A stretch of DNA of 64,000 bases from assembly GCA_025174535.1 (NCBI GenBank), contig JALBUN010000003.1, positions 1,510,501 through 1,574,500 of the forward strand. Reading direction: 5' to 3'. Below the pieces are notes generated by a model. That model did not search any database, was not told the origin of the DNA, and saw only the letters and a list, made by a program, of their open reading frames with translations. Shown here piece by piece: positions 1-9,956 of this stretch. Positions within the stretch are counted from its first letter, which is position 1; every line of letters begins with the position of its first letter. The position numbers and the translations under genes are program-made. The stretch comes from Cantharellus purpuraceus (Eukaryota > Basidiomycota > Agaricomycetes > Cantharellales > Hydnaceae).

Positions 1-92
1 TTCTCAGCTGTTCATTCACGGAATTGTGGTGATTTAGAGTTTGCCCTAACACCATAATTTTGCGGGTTCCAAAACAAGTGCGGCATCACCCC
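1..92 (-). repeat. End of a repeat (TGTTTTGGAACCC...), possible LTR
   Basis: On the minus strand from about 92 down to 1, the sequence begins TGTTTTGGAACCC and continues past the window edge. The same sequence, with a few CpG-type changes, starts at 6444 on the plus strand. Both copies begin exactly at TGTTTTGG after unrelated flanks, so this is probably a transposon end, perhaps an LTR. No duplication of target site could be tested, because the other end of this copy lies outside the window. Confidence 0.5.
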
Positions 93-707
93 ATTGGACT
101 TTCGGAGCTAGCTGCTGGAAACTCACAATGTATTTTGCGATTTTGTGATTCTCCTTCATCCAAAGTCGATCGAGTTTGTTCTCAGCATCGGCCTCAGGGT
201 TATAAGGACCGAAATTGGTCCGAAGTTCGGAGATGAAGTTGGAGTAGTCCTCTGACCATATCGGGTCATCGGAGTCATCCATGAGCGCTGGCTCGAAGTA
301 GTCCAGTGCGGTGCCCTTGAGATAGGACATGGTGAAGGTAACCTTTGCCTGATCGGATGTGAATGTGTTGGGGCGATCGTGGAAATTCAACTGGCATTGC
401 ACCAAGAACGGCTGGAGTTTGCATGGATTGGAGCCATCGAATGGGTTGGGTTCTCAGACCTTGGTCCGGGACTTAGGGGCTTGTGGGTTACAGATGCTGC
501 TAGCGAGCAGGGAGATGGCTTGCACCAGATTTGGAGAGGGCGGGGTGTCGTCTTCTTCATTGACAGCCTCTATGTGGTCCGTCAGTTCTTCAACAACCTC
601 GGGGATGGTGTCGATGCTGGGGGCGGGTCCCTCGACGATTCATGCACGTTTGGAATTGGCAGTGGATCGTGGCATTGGTAGGAGCGAGTATGGCAGTTTG
701 AATATAC
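92..707 (-). pseudogene. Ty3/gypsy gag relic, truncated
   Basis: Read on the minus strand, this encodes the central part of a retrotransposon gag (capsid) protein of the fungal Ty3/gypsy type. It shows PFDGSNPCKLQPFL, then FTSDQAKVTFTMSYLKGTAL, then WSEDYSNFISELRTNFGP, the usual order in this family. The frame upstream of the longest ORF carries in-frame TGA codons, for example at the Arg before EPNPFDG, as expected from CGA to TGA decay. The right end is cut at 707 by an LTR. The left end stops abruptly after GDAA near 92, where gag should continue, and joins a different repeat sequence. No pol follows in the window. It is clearly dead. Confidence 0.8.
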
Positions 708-1223
708 TGTTACGCACTAGGTCCGATTTGGGGTCGGAGATTGGGTTGGAGGTTGGGTTGGAGTTGGAGTACATCGTGGGGGTCAGAACGGACTTGGCTT
801 CAGCTTATGTGCTGCGCCCTCACTAATACTGGTGTCCGAGATTTCGGAGACGGAGTACAACTTAGAGAGTTAGGATTGGACTTAGGAGCTAGGCATGATT
901 TGATATTCGAACTGGGGAATGAAGTCCCCAGTCGGGCAACTTAAATACATATTTGAAATCTAATAATAATTACTCCGGTGATGGGTCTCCAAGGCTGATG
1001 GCCTTACGTGAGTATGTCCGAGTCCGATGGGGACAGATGTCCGGGTTCCTATGGTGATGCTGATGCATCAATCGGAACTGGAGGCGGATGGGCGGAATCG
1101 GCGGTGACAATCAGACAGGTAAATGGAGATGTAGCAGTTTCCAAATGGAGTATAGATTTCATATGCACGGGGATCTGAGGGGATCGGATGGGGATCTGGG
1201 CGTTAATGAATATAGTCATAACA
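708..1223 (+). repeat. LTR of the TGTTA...TAACA family, copy 1
   Basis: This 516-bp LTR starts TGTTACGCAC and ends GTCATAACA, with inverted 5-bp tips. It matches 7124-7610 (reverse complement) almost throughout, apart from a small internal difference near its 3' end, and matches 5673-6210 as a decayed copy. Its right flank GCTCC (1224-1228) is the reverse complement of GGAGC just outside copy 2 (7611-7615). Its left flank TATAC has no partner. The right junction falls inside a copia gag gene. The copy is therefore a recombination product of two LTRs rather than a simple solo LTR. Confidence 0.85.
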
Positions 1224-4200
1224 GCTCCGCCGTGAACTGCATGGTGAAGACAGTTCAGGATTTCTAGCTAAAGGGAAAGGGAAAGCAGGGGGCAGAAAAG
1301 GCACGGATACAAAGAGAAAAGGGAAATGCCATAACTGCGGTGTAGCTGGGCACTGGGCACGTGATTGCATGAAGCCAAAGAAGAACGATGCGAATGCCAA
1401 AGCAGGCACACAAGCGCTGGTCGGACACATGTTTACGGTGCTGAATGGAAAGGCAAGTGGAAGCAATGCCAATACCATGTACTACCTGGACTCAGGGGTG
1501 TCAGGTCACTACACACCATGCCAAGAGGATCTCCAAGACTATGCACCATTCAGTGTGCCGCGCCAAATCACCACCACAAAGGGTCAGGTGCAGGCAATGG
1601 GATCTGGAACTGTACGCTATGCGATCCAGCTGAAGGATGGCGGTGAGGCGTTTGGTGAGCTGCACAATGTGTCCTGGGTACCCAACATTGCAGTGAGATT
1701 GCTGTCTGTATGCCAGCTGACACAGAAGGGATATACTGTGGCATTCAATCAGTCAAGCTGCAAGCTGCATGGACCAGGAGGAAACACTATTGACATACCA
1801 GTAATGGAGCAGGTCTACCCAGTGCGGCTGAGAGTCATGAAGCCACAGACTAATGGGACTGCAAACCTGGTATTCACTGAGTCTGACAACTCCCAACTAG
1901 CGAAGCGGCTGGATGGTGAGTGGTTACTGGCAGCCACGGCACCTGCTGAGATCACATGGATGGACCTACATTGGATGATGGGTCATCTAAATATGTGGGA
2001 TTGCAAGAAACTCACTGAAGGTGCTGCCAAGAATGTCAGGATCACAAATACTGCCACTCCTATCCCCGCACAGATGGATTGTCTAGCCTGCATAGAGGGG
2101 AAGCAGACACGCTTACCATTTCCCCCCGGAAGGCACCGCACGGAGGGGCTACTCAACCTGGTTCATATGGACACTGTTGGTCCTATGGAAACTCAGTCAT
2201 ATGACAGAAAGCGGTATGCACTCACCCTAGTTGATGACAAATCCCACATCTTCACAATGGAACTGATGGCCAGCTGTGACCAAGTGCTTGAGGTGTTCAA
2301 GGGCTGGAAGGCAAAGGTGGAGAATAGTTGTCAGCACAAGATCCGCGCTGTCATGTGTGACAACGCGAAGGAGTTTGTGCAGGGAAGATTCAAGGCTTAC
2401 CTTGACGCAGAAGGCATACAGCTGTACACATCAGTTCCGCACTCACCACAAATGAACGGCGTTGCAGAGTGGATGAACCAGATGATTGTGGAGGGAGCAC
2501 GTGCGATGCTATTGGAGGCAAAGCTGCCTAAGCGCTACTGGACACTGGACGATGGTGTACTTACGGAACAGGTCACCGACTCGCACCAACGATGGGAAGA
2601 CACCATATGAGGTTTTCTATGGTGAAGTGCCTGATATAGGTAACCTTCAACCGTTCGGATGTCAAGTTAGCATGCATGCTGCAAAGGAGAAGACACAGAA
2701 ATTAGACTCACAATCATGGAGAGACTATATGGTGGGCTGCGAGCCATGGGATGGTGGTTACCTGGTCCTGGAACCCAAATCAGGTAAGGTACACAGAGCG
2801 TGCAACCTGATATTCCACGAAGCGTCCTTGGGACTAATAATCCCAGCACCAATCATTGATGCACAGGAGCCGGCTACAAGCAGGGAACTAGATGAGGCAC
2901 CGAGTCAGCTATCAGTGCCGGCTGCACAGACCCAAAGTGAAAAGCTTACCATAAGAATTCCTGTGCAACCCCAGCCAGCGCAGCGAATACAGACGCACTT
3001 GTGAGTACAGTACCGGATTACCCAGCTCATACAATGCAATCAGGCTGGATGCGCAAGCCACAGGCAGGCATCGCATTCAAGTTTGCAATGTCGGCAATGG
3101 CAGGGGAACCACTGACAGACAACGTTGAATCAGCAGATGTACCAGTGCCAGATGATCCACTCACCATTGAGGAGGCACCCTACTGGAGGAAAGCGCTAGA
3201 CAAGGAGCATCAGAACCTCACAAACCATGGGGTATATGAATGGGCACAGAGTGGGGATGCACCGGTGATGGACTCCAAGACAGTGTTGAAGACGAAGCGT
3301 GATACCGAAGGTGGGATCACGGGGTTCAAGGCGAGGTGTTGTGTGCAAGGATTCACACAGATCCCCAGTCTTCACTTTGACCCTGCACAGAGCCACACAA
3401 CGGTAATGCGGTTTGAGATGCTGCGAATCATTCTGGCAGCAGCAGCAAGTCAGAATACAGTGATATGGCAGTTTGATGTTGCTTCTGCTTACCCACACCA
3501 CCTGCTCCGCAAGATCATCTACATGAAGCCCCCACCAGGTTTTGAGCATCCGATGGACCCAACACTGGTGTGGCGGCTATTGAAGCCGCTATATGGAACG
3601 GTCCAGGGGGGGCACTATTGGGAGGAAGAGAAGTCAGAATTCATGGGAAAGATCGGCTGGAAGAAGCTCACCTCGGATCCGAGCGCTTTCCGAAGGACAT
3701 GGGAGGACGGCTCGTCCGCTGTCATAGTCTTCTGGGTAGACGATGCAACCTGTGCGGGATCTGAGGATAAACTACTTGAGCTTGAATGTCAGTTTTCTGA
3801 ACAGTATAGCATATCAAGCGAGGGGGAGCTTACCTGGACACTGGGCATCGCATTTAAACGTGATCACCCAAGTCGAACGATAGCGCTGTCACAGACGTCA
3901 TTTGTTGATGGTCTGCTGTGCAAGTTTTCACTTGAAGATGCCACACCGCTGGCAACGCCGTCTGCTCCAGGAACCTACCTAACAGCTGAAATGTACCCTC
4001 AGGATGACGTTGAACGTGAGAGAATGGCAGGCATACCTTACAGGGAGCTGGTAGGCACGCTGTTATACATAATGGTGGTGATGTGACTGGACATTGCATA
4101 TGCACTCAGTGTGCTATGCAAATATATGTCCAATCCGGGACAGGCGCACTGACAGGCCACTAAGCGAGTCCTACGTCACCTGAAGGGAACAATGGATGTA

Positions 4201-4708
4201 CCTCTGAAGTTAGGAGGCGACCTCACGCTCTCCACATACTTGGATGCTCATTTTGCCGGTGACCGGGATGACAGAAAGTCAACTGGGGCCTATGCGTTCT
4301 TGATAGGAACCGGTGCTGTGTTGTGGTCAGCTAAGAAGCAGAAGGTGACAGCATTGTCTACCTTGGAGGCAGAATACATGGCAATGTTGCAAGTGGCAAG
4401 GGAGGCAACCTGGATGCTTTGAATGCTGAAAGAACTGGGCACGAACGTTCAATACATCAGGATCTTCACAGACAATCAGGGGGCTATAGCACTCACCCTG
4501 AATCCAGTGTTCCACAACCGTTCCAAGCATATTGACGTCCAGTACCACTATGTACGCAAGAAAGTCGCTGATGGTGAACTTCAGATCGAGTTTATTCCAA
4601 CTACAGAAATGGTGGTGGACGTACTTACCAAGGGTCTACCGCTGGCACCACACAGCGCGCATTGCGCTAAGCTTGGGTTGGCGATATATGATAATGAGCG
4701 AGGGGGAG
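1224..4708 (+). pseudogene. Ty1/copia gag C-terminus and pol, 3' half of a split element
   Basis: This half carries the copia polyprotein in the usual order. A gag zinc knuckle (CHNCGVAGHWARDC) lies near 1330-1370, and the protease motif LDSG near 1490. Next come the pre-integrase zinc motif (HLN...CLAC), then integrase with Asp in HMDTVGP, Asp in CDNAKEF and Glu in NGVAEW. Reverse transcriptase (FDVASAY, FWVDD) and RNase H (LSTLEAEYM, TDNQGAIA, SKHIDVQYHYVR) follow. A polypurine tract (GCGAGGGGGAG) abuts the 3' LTR. A frameshift lies in the integrase C-terminus near 2540-2590, and TGA stops occur at 4084, 4153 and 4420. Two of the stops fit CGA to TGA change. The 5' part of gag is at 7611-8220 on the other strand. 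The element is inactive. Confidence 0.93.
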
Positions 4709-4847
4709 TGTAGAAGAGCAAGTATGCTCACTTACTCTATATATATAGTGCACTTCTGTTAGTCAGCACATGTATAGTTTCTACAAGGGCCATGTATAAT
4801 ACAGTTAGTTTTTTTCCTCCAACCGTCACATAAGTTGCTACTCAACA
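4709..4847 (+). repeat. Copia 3' LTR
   Basis: This 139-bp LTR starts TGTAGAAGAG and ends TACTCAACA. It is a near match to the reverse complement of 8258-8396, with differences mostly at CpG sites. It follows a polypurine tract. The flanking GAGAA (4848-4852) matches the duplication next to the other LTR (8397-8401, TTCTC on the plus strand). Confidence 0.9.
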
Positions 4848-4852
4848 GAGAA

Positions 4853-5672
4853 TGTACCCAAAAGACACAATTCACATCCGCATATCCACCTAGATGAGGT
4901 CATGCCTCTCGGAATTGTAGTTGTACGATCATTAAATTGTCTATCGTCTCAGCGTTCACGATTGCATCAACTTTTCCACTACTTGGGGTCTTTTCTAAAT
5001 TGTGTTCTCAACAACTTCAGTCTTTCTTTCCGCAGGTCGTTCAATGGGAAGACTTGCCTCATCCTACTTGTACAAGCTTTACTGTGGTGAAGACGGTAAT
5101 AATATAGTATACGAACCCGTGAAGATATGCAGAACCATTCAGGTGCCACCCAAGGATCCTGCAGTAGCTCCTGTGCAGTCACCCACTCACTCATGTCGAT
5201 ACGTAGGTATTGGGCATGACCGCAGATGCCCCACCTCCTCATGAATAAAAGGAAATTTCGAATCATGGATGCATCGCTGAAAGGGCTTGCAAAAAAACTC
5301 CTTGGTCTTCTGGAGAGAACCTAGGAATTGATTACAATGAGGGCCTAGACACACAACTCACAGTTGGTGTTAAGATATCAAAGATTATAGGGACACCGTT
5401 GTACCAAAAAATAATTTCCCAGTAAAGCGGATCATCTGTGCTAGCAAGACATTCACCTCAGAGGCATCATCTTCAGGACATTCTGTATTCAAGAAGAACC
5501 TCTGGGCTTTGTCCAGACTGCTGGCCACTGGGAATCATTAACCAGTGGCCATAAGTTCTCACTAACTATTGGTGACTCATTTTGCACTTCCATCATGGGA
5601 GCATATGATTGGAGGGATTGTCCCCCCAAAGAGCCACACCAAACTGGAACTCACACTCTGGCTCAGGCAAAC
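4853..5672. other. Flank of the copia insertion and CpG-poor decayed DNA
   Basis: From 4853 to about 5270 this is the former 3' flank of the copia insertion. Before the inversion it was contiguous with 8402 onward. A short open frame near 5030-5244 may be an old exon, but I do not recognise it. From about 5280 the DNA is almost free of CpG and looks like decayed transposon. It is interrupted at 5673 by a solo LTR. Confidence 0.5.
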
Positions 5673-6210
5673 TGTTATGACTATAATTAACACCCAGATC
5701 CCTGTCTGATCCACTCAGGTCCCCATGCATATGAAATCTATACTCCATTTGGAAACCATCATGTCTCCATTTATCTGTCTGATTGTCACTGCTGAATCTC
5801 ACCCATCTGTCTCTGATTCTGATTGATGCATCACCATCACCATAGTAGCCCAGACATCCATCCCTGTCAGACTGGGACATACTCATGTAAGGCCATCGGC
5901 CTCAGAGACCCATCAGTGGAGTAATTATTATTAGATTTCAAATATGTATTTAAGTTGCCTGACTGGGGACTTCATTCCCCAGTTTGAATATCAAATCACA
6001 CCTAGTTCCTAAGTCTGATCCTAACTCTCTAAGTTGTACTCCATCTTCAAAATCTCAGACACCAGTATTAGTGAGGGTGCAGCACATAAGCTGAAGCCAA
6101 GTCCATTCTGACCCCCATGATGTACCCTGACTCCCTCTCCAACTCTGACCCAACCTCTGACCCAACCTCCAACCCAATCTCCAACCCCCAATTGGACCTA
6201 GTGCATAACA
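5673..6210 (-). repeat. Solo LTR of the TGTTA...TAACA family, CpG-depleted copy 3
   Basis: This 538-bp LTR on the minus strand is flanked on both sides by CAAAC (5668-5672 and 6211-6215), a clean 5-bp target-site duplication. It aligns with copy 2 over its whole length, but nearly every CpG has become TpG or CpA. By eye I count about one CpG here against about 25 in copy 2. Only the LTR remains and no internal region is seen. The host sequence on both sides is equally CpG-poor. Confidence 0.88.
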
Positions 6211-6443
6211 CAAACAGGAGGCATCACCCCTGTTCACACAGCCCAGCAAGCTGCTAAATGTTCCCTAGTGGAGCATTTGGGTCATGATAAACTAAATTGT
6301 GACCTTGATTGAGACACCACATTGGTGATTGCCTCATCCTCATCCATCCAATTGGATGAGGACACTGCAACAATGTTGGGGACAACTGAGAGCCATCCCC
6401 CTCCAGAGCCATATGATCAAGATGATCATATGGACATGGACTC
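6211..6443 (+). other. Decayed transposon DNA
   Basis: CpG-poor sequence that continues, across the solo LTR, the segment before 5673. Short stretches read like a retroelement tail (acidic residues, HLGHDKLNC), but no family can be assigned. It ends where the TGTTTTGG repeat starts. Confidence 0.35.
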
Positions 6444-6930
6444 TGTTTTGGAACCCACAAAATTATGGTGTTAGGGCAAACTCTAAATCACCACAATTCC
6501 ATGAATGAACAGCTGAGAAGAATATCAAACCCTGCTGCAGCACAACTCCAGAAACAATTCAATGTTTGTACTTTGATTACAATCCTTTGTATTGGTCAAT
6601 GCAGACTATACACAGAAAAGTAATACATTTCTTAGCAGCAAGAAATGAATAAGACTTCCAGAGTCTAGAGTTCACAGACACTTAGGGATCCAGATATTCC
6701 AAAAAGAGGGGAATGCACTTAGAGGCTAAAGGAAGTAGGTGGATGAATCCAACTGTCCAACCAGTGGCACTCTGAAGTGGGTAACAGCAATGTGTGAAGT
6801 AGTCTAGCAACTGCTTCACAAGAGTTCAAGATTCTGATGCTCTGCAAAGGCAGTACACACTAGTAACTTAAACAAGAGCACTAATAGCAGGACTATTGAC
6901 AGTGTTAAGTGCTGAAAACTTGGAGTTTAA
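6444..6930 (+). repeat. Possible LTR, second copy of the TGTTTTGGAACCC repeat
   Basis: It starts TGTTTTGGAACCC at 6444 and matches the repeat at 92-1 (minus strand) as far as that copy goes. It has no long ORF and is CpG-poor. The 3' end is not defined and 6930 is approximate. I found no matching duplication for the 5 bases before 6444. Before the inversion described in the findings, this copy and the one at 1-92 would have pointed the same way on either side of the gypsy gag relic. Confidence 0.4.
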
Positions 6931-7019
6931 AGGAGTAGCTGGTGTTCGGATACTAGTGAGGAAGGGGATGGGACTTCACTGTTCCAGTTCAACCGGAGAC
7001 AGATGGGGACAAATAACTA

Positions 7020-7118
7020 TTGAGTCGGATCAAGTGGACTTGGCTCCAACTTATGTGTTGTGCCCCCTTGAATCGTCGGTCCAATATTTCAGAGTTTGGA
7101 GTACGGAGTTGGATCAAA
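7020..7118 (+). repeat. Diverged fragment of the TGTTA...TAACA LTR family
   Basis: The stretch with GGACTTGGCTCCAACTTATG and GAGTTTGGAGTACGGAGTT resembles the middle of LTR copy 1 (about 785-870) in the same orientation, with many differences. It is an older fragment adjoining LTR copy 2. Confidence 0.55.
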
Positions 7119-7123
7119 GATCC

Positions 7124-7610
7124 TGTTATGACTATATTCATTAACGCCCAGATCCTCCGCGCATATGAAATCTTTGGAAACTGCTACATCTCCATTTACC
7201 TGTCTGATTGTCACCGCCGATTCCGCCCATCCACCTCCAGTTCCGATTGATGCATCAGCATCACCATAGGAACCCGGACATCCGTCCCCGTCGGACTCGG
7301 ACATACTCACGTAAGGCCGTCAGCCTTGGAGACCCATCACCGGAGTAATTATTATTAGATTTCAAATATGTATTTAAGTTGCCCGACTGGGGACTTCATT
7401 CCCCAGTTCGAATATCAAATCATGCCTAGCTCCTAAGTCCAATCCTAACTCTCTAAGTTGTACTCCGTCTCCGAAATCTCGGACACCAGTATTAGTGAGG
7501 GCGCAGCACATAAGCTGAAGCCAAGTCCGTTCTGACCCCCACGATGTACTCCAACTCCAACCCAACCTCCAACCCAATCTCCGACCCCAAATCGGACCTA
7601 GTGTGTAACA
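7124..7610 (-). repeat. LTR of the TGTTA...TAACA family, copy 2
   Basis: This 487-bp LTR on the minus strand is nearly identical to copy 1 (708-1223) and interrupts the copia gag gene. GGAGC (7611-7615) pairs with GCTCC at 1224-1228 as one 5-bp target-site duplication, now about 6.4 kb apart and in inverted orientation. Copies 1 and 2 are the likely sites of the recombination that inverted the DNA between them. Confidence 0.87.
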
Positions 7611-8220
7611 GGAGCTCCATTTGTCTGAGCCTCTGTGTGACACTCGCAACAGTTTCTGTAGCGTGATTGACTGTAGTAGTGAATTGGTCAAGCTCAGTGG
7701 GAAAGGAATTTAAGAAGTATGAAAGGAACTGCAAATCAGGTACGCTCTGCCCAGCTGCTGCGAGCTTCTGCCGGACCTCTTCCATTTTAAGCTGGTGTGT
7801 CTGGATCGGTGTCCCAGCCATGTACTTCATGGTCGTTATCTGTGTGAACAGCACTGCATGGATGCCATCCATGCTTGCCCCATACATGTCCTCCAAGGCT
7901 TTCCAGGCCTTCACCGGATCATGGTTACCCATTATGGGCTGCTTCCACTCATCTTCGATACGCAGGGCAATTTCCATATATGCCCTTCCAGTGCAGAGGT
8001 CCCATGCAGCAATGGCTGCCATCTCAGCCGCTTTCAGTGCCGTCGCATCCGCTAGCCTTGGCCTGGGAACTGTACCTTGAACCATTACCATTTGGTTCAG
8101 CCCGTACAGCACTGTCTCCATATTGTTCTTCCATGAATAGAAGTTTGTCGAGTTGAGTTTTGGGAACGTTGAGAACCCATTTCCAGTTGTCGTGATATAG
8201 TCGAGTTGCATGGTGGTCAT
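7611..8220 (-). pseudogene. Ty1/copia gag N-terminus, 5' half of a split element
   Basis: The minus-strand ATG at 8220 opens a copia gag of about 203 residues before the LTR cuts it after QRLRQMEL. The motifs are those of fungal copia gag proteins: FPKLNSTNFYSWKNNMETVL near the start, then AWDLCTGRAYMEIALRIED, then KAWKALEDMYGAS, then FLNSFPTELDQFTTTVNHA. Reading on at 1224 on the plus strand restores the gag frame into a zinc knuckle, so this is the missing 5' part of that element. There are no stops within this part. Confidence 0.92.
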
Positions 8221-8240
8221 TATGAGTGATAATTATGTGG

Positions 8241-8257
8241 CTACAGGGCCCATAACC
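8241..8257 (-). promoter_or_regulatory. Copia primer-binding site, half-tRNA type
   Basis: Directly inside the 5' LTR, the minus strand reads GGTTATGGGCCCTGT. This is complementary to the anticodon arm of initiator tRNA-Met (GGGCCCATAACC), the half-tRNA primer scheme known for Drosophila copia. The assignment rests on position and sequence. Confidence 0.65.
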
Positions 8258-8396
8258 TGTTGAGTAGCAACTTATGTGACGGTCGGAGGTAAAAAACTAA
8301 CTGTATTATACGCGGCCCTTGTAGAAACTATACATGTGCTGACTAACAGAAGCGCGCTATATATATAGAGTAAGTGAGCGTACTTTCTCTTCTACA
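8258..8396 (-). repeat. Copia 5' LTR
   Basis: 139 bp on the minus strand, TGTAGAAGAG...CTCAACA, near-identical to 4709-4847. It is followed on the outside by the 5-bp duplication GAGAA (minus strand, 8401-8397), and the primer-binding site lies just inside. Confidence 0.9.
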
Positions 8397-8401
8397 TTCT
8401 C

Positions 8402-9956
8402 CGAGTGTTACGTTCTTCCATTTCACAGATTAGCTTCACCCATCATCCTACTCTCTGATGATAGTTCTATCCTTCCAATCATTCATTTACACTAGGAAGC
8501 ATAACCTTTTACATCTTGATGATGAATGATTGAGCACCTTTGATAACATACATATGCTTGCAATATCTGCATGGGAGTCTCTTCACGAATGGTTATAAGG
8601 TGACCTATTTGGCGATGCATAATGCTCGTCTTTGCATCATTTGAGCACCAGATACGTGATGCAGATTCACCTCTGAACAGCACATTGCGAGGTAATCTTC
8701 TCGTACAGCTTGTCGACGAATAGCGTGTCGGTAGTATTAGCAGCAGCTGGCAAGTTAATTGATTTGATGGTGTCGGTGCGCGGACTAATCGTATCCCCTT
8801 TGAGTTTTGGGTGGAAAATTATCAAACGCTCTCTACCGGCTGATTCACTTCATAAATTCTGTCACATTTGCCTATGACTTTGAGCCTTGAATGCACTCAC
8901 AAAAAAGAAGGAAAGAATATTAATGATGGCAAAAGCTGCTACTCGCAACGGTTATTCCGTCACCAGTGTCTGCCCGTCTAACAACCAATGTCAAGCAATG
9001 ATCGCGTTGATTCTGCATCTGAAAAACTACTGGTGCCGGGATGATTTGCGTATATTCGCAGATGGAGAGGCGTCATTTCACCCTGCCTGAGTAAATTTAT
9101 ATAAAGTGACCCTGAATGATCCTTGCATGCTCACCGGGTTTAAGGAGAGGCCGGACACGATCGTTCTGTATGAATGGGACATGAATGATGAATTAAAACT
9201 CGTTCCGGACACGTAGGGTCTCGGACACGGCGTCAGCTTTCCTGTCAGGGTGTACGGGAAGAAAACGTATATCCACGCATAAATCGGCGAATTTCGTAGT
9301 ATCCTCACGCTCATCCATGCCTCTAGCCTACTCAAGTACGTCTAGATTCAGACCATGAGGTGCCACTGGCAATTAGTACAAGAGGAAATCTTGGACCCAA
9401 TCTGTCCTTATCTATCACACCATACGGGTTTGCGAAGTCAGTTCCAGCAAGGTATGACGCCACTGAAGCTTCGTTTGCAGGCGTATTTCTTTTAGTGGAC
9501 ATCCACGTCGCAGCAACTGAATTGGTTCAAGCGCTAGAAACCAAATGGACTTAAACTACACCGAGGTTTTCCCGCGATTAGATTGTTTAATGAGTGCCTA
9601 AAATGATCGAGAGCACTCGCTTAATTTTGTCGCCAAACTCAGGCAGGCCTCCTCCTAGTTTTCGAATATTTTTATGTAGAGTTACAGTATTCTGCTGCAG
9701 CATCTGAGAATAATATATGACCGTTATAAAGACATAAGTTACTACAGCAAACTCGTGGGCTTTTTGAGAGGCGACTCGGACCCGGTGCTCCGGCTTGTAT
9801 CCGAGGCACGGTTGATTCATCAGAACCCCAACTCTTTCAAATCGAAGCTGAACTGCTGTACCATGGATAATGCCTATGACTAACTAGCAGTGAGCTATAT
9901 AATGTCTTACGAGTACTGGCGGCTACGACTTGAACCCTCGTTCCTATTTTTCCCCT
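8402..9956. other. Long stretch without a recognisable gene
   Basis: This is the former 5' flank of the copia insertion. There are short open frames on both strands (for example 8492-8683 minus), and from about 9110 to 9300 on the plus strand a patchy frame with stops. That frame reads like an eroded gene (DPCMLTGFKERPDTIVLYE, then GVSFPVRVYGKKTYIHA). No family recognised. The last 300 bases probably include the promoter of the MFS gene. Confidence 0.4.

Noticed and set aside
741..944. Repeated open frame (RLGWSWSTSWGSERTW...) seen again at 7374-7691 and 6055-6249, looking like a conserved protein
   Set aside because: All three copies are the LTR itself, read by chance in an open frame. The similarity is nucleotide repeat identity, not protein conservation.
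5593..5886. Minus-strand frame in CpG-poor DNA
   Set aside because: It is the decayed solo LTR and its flank. It has no protein family.
7492..7608. C-terminal extension of the copia gag ORF beyond QRLRQMEL
   Set aside because: It reads into the inserted LTR. True gag continues at 1224 on the other strand.
9930..9956. Earlier start for the MFS gene
   Set aside because: The codon at 9930 is TTG, not ATG. In a fungal nuclear gene the ATG at 9957 is the better start.
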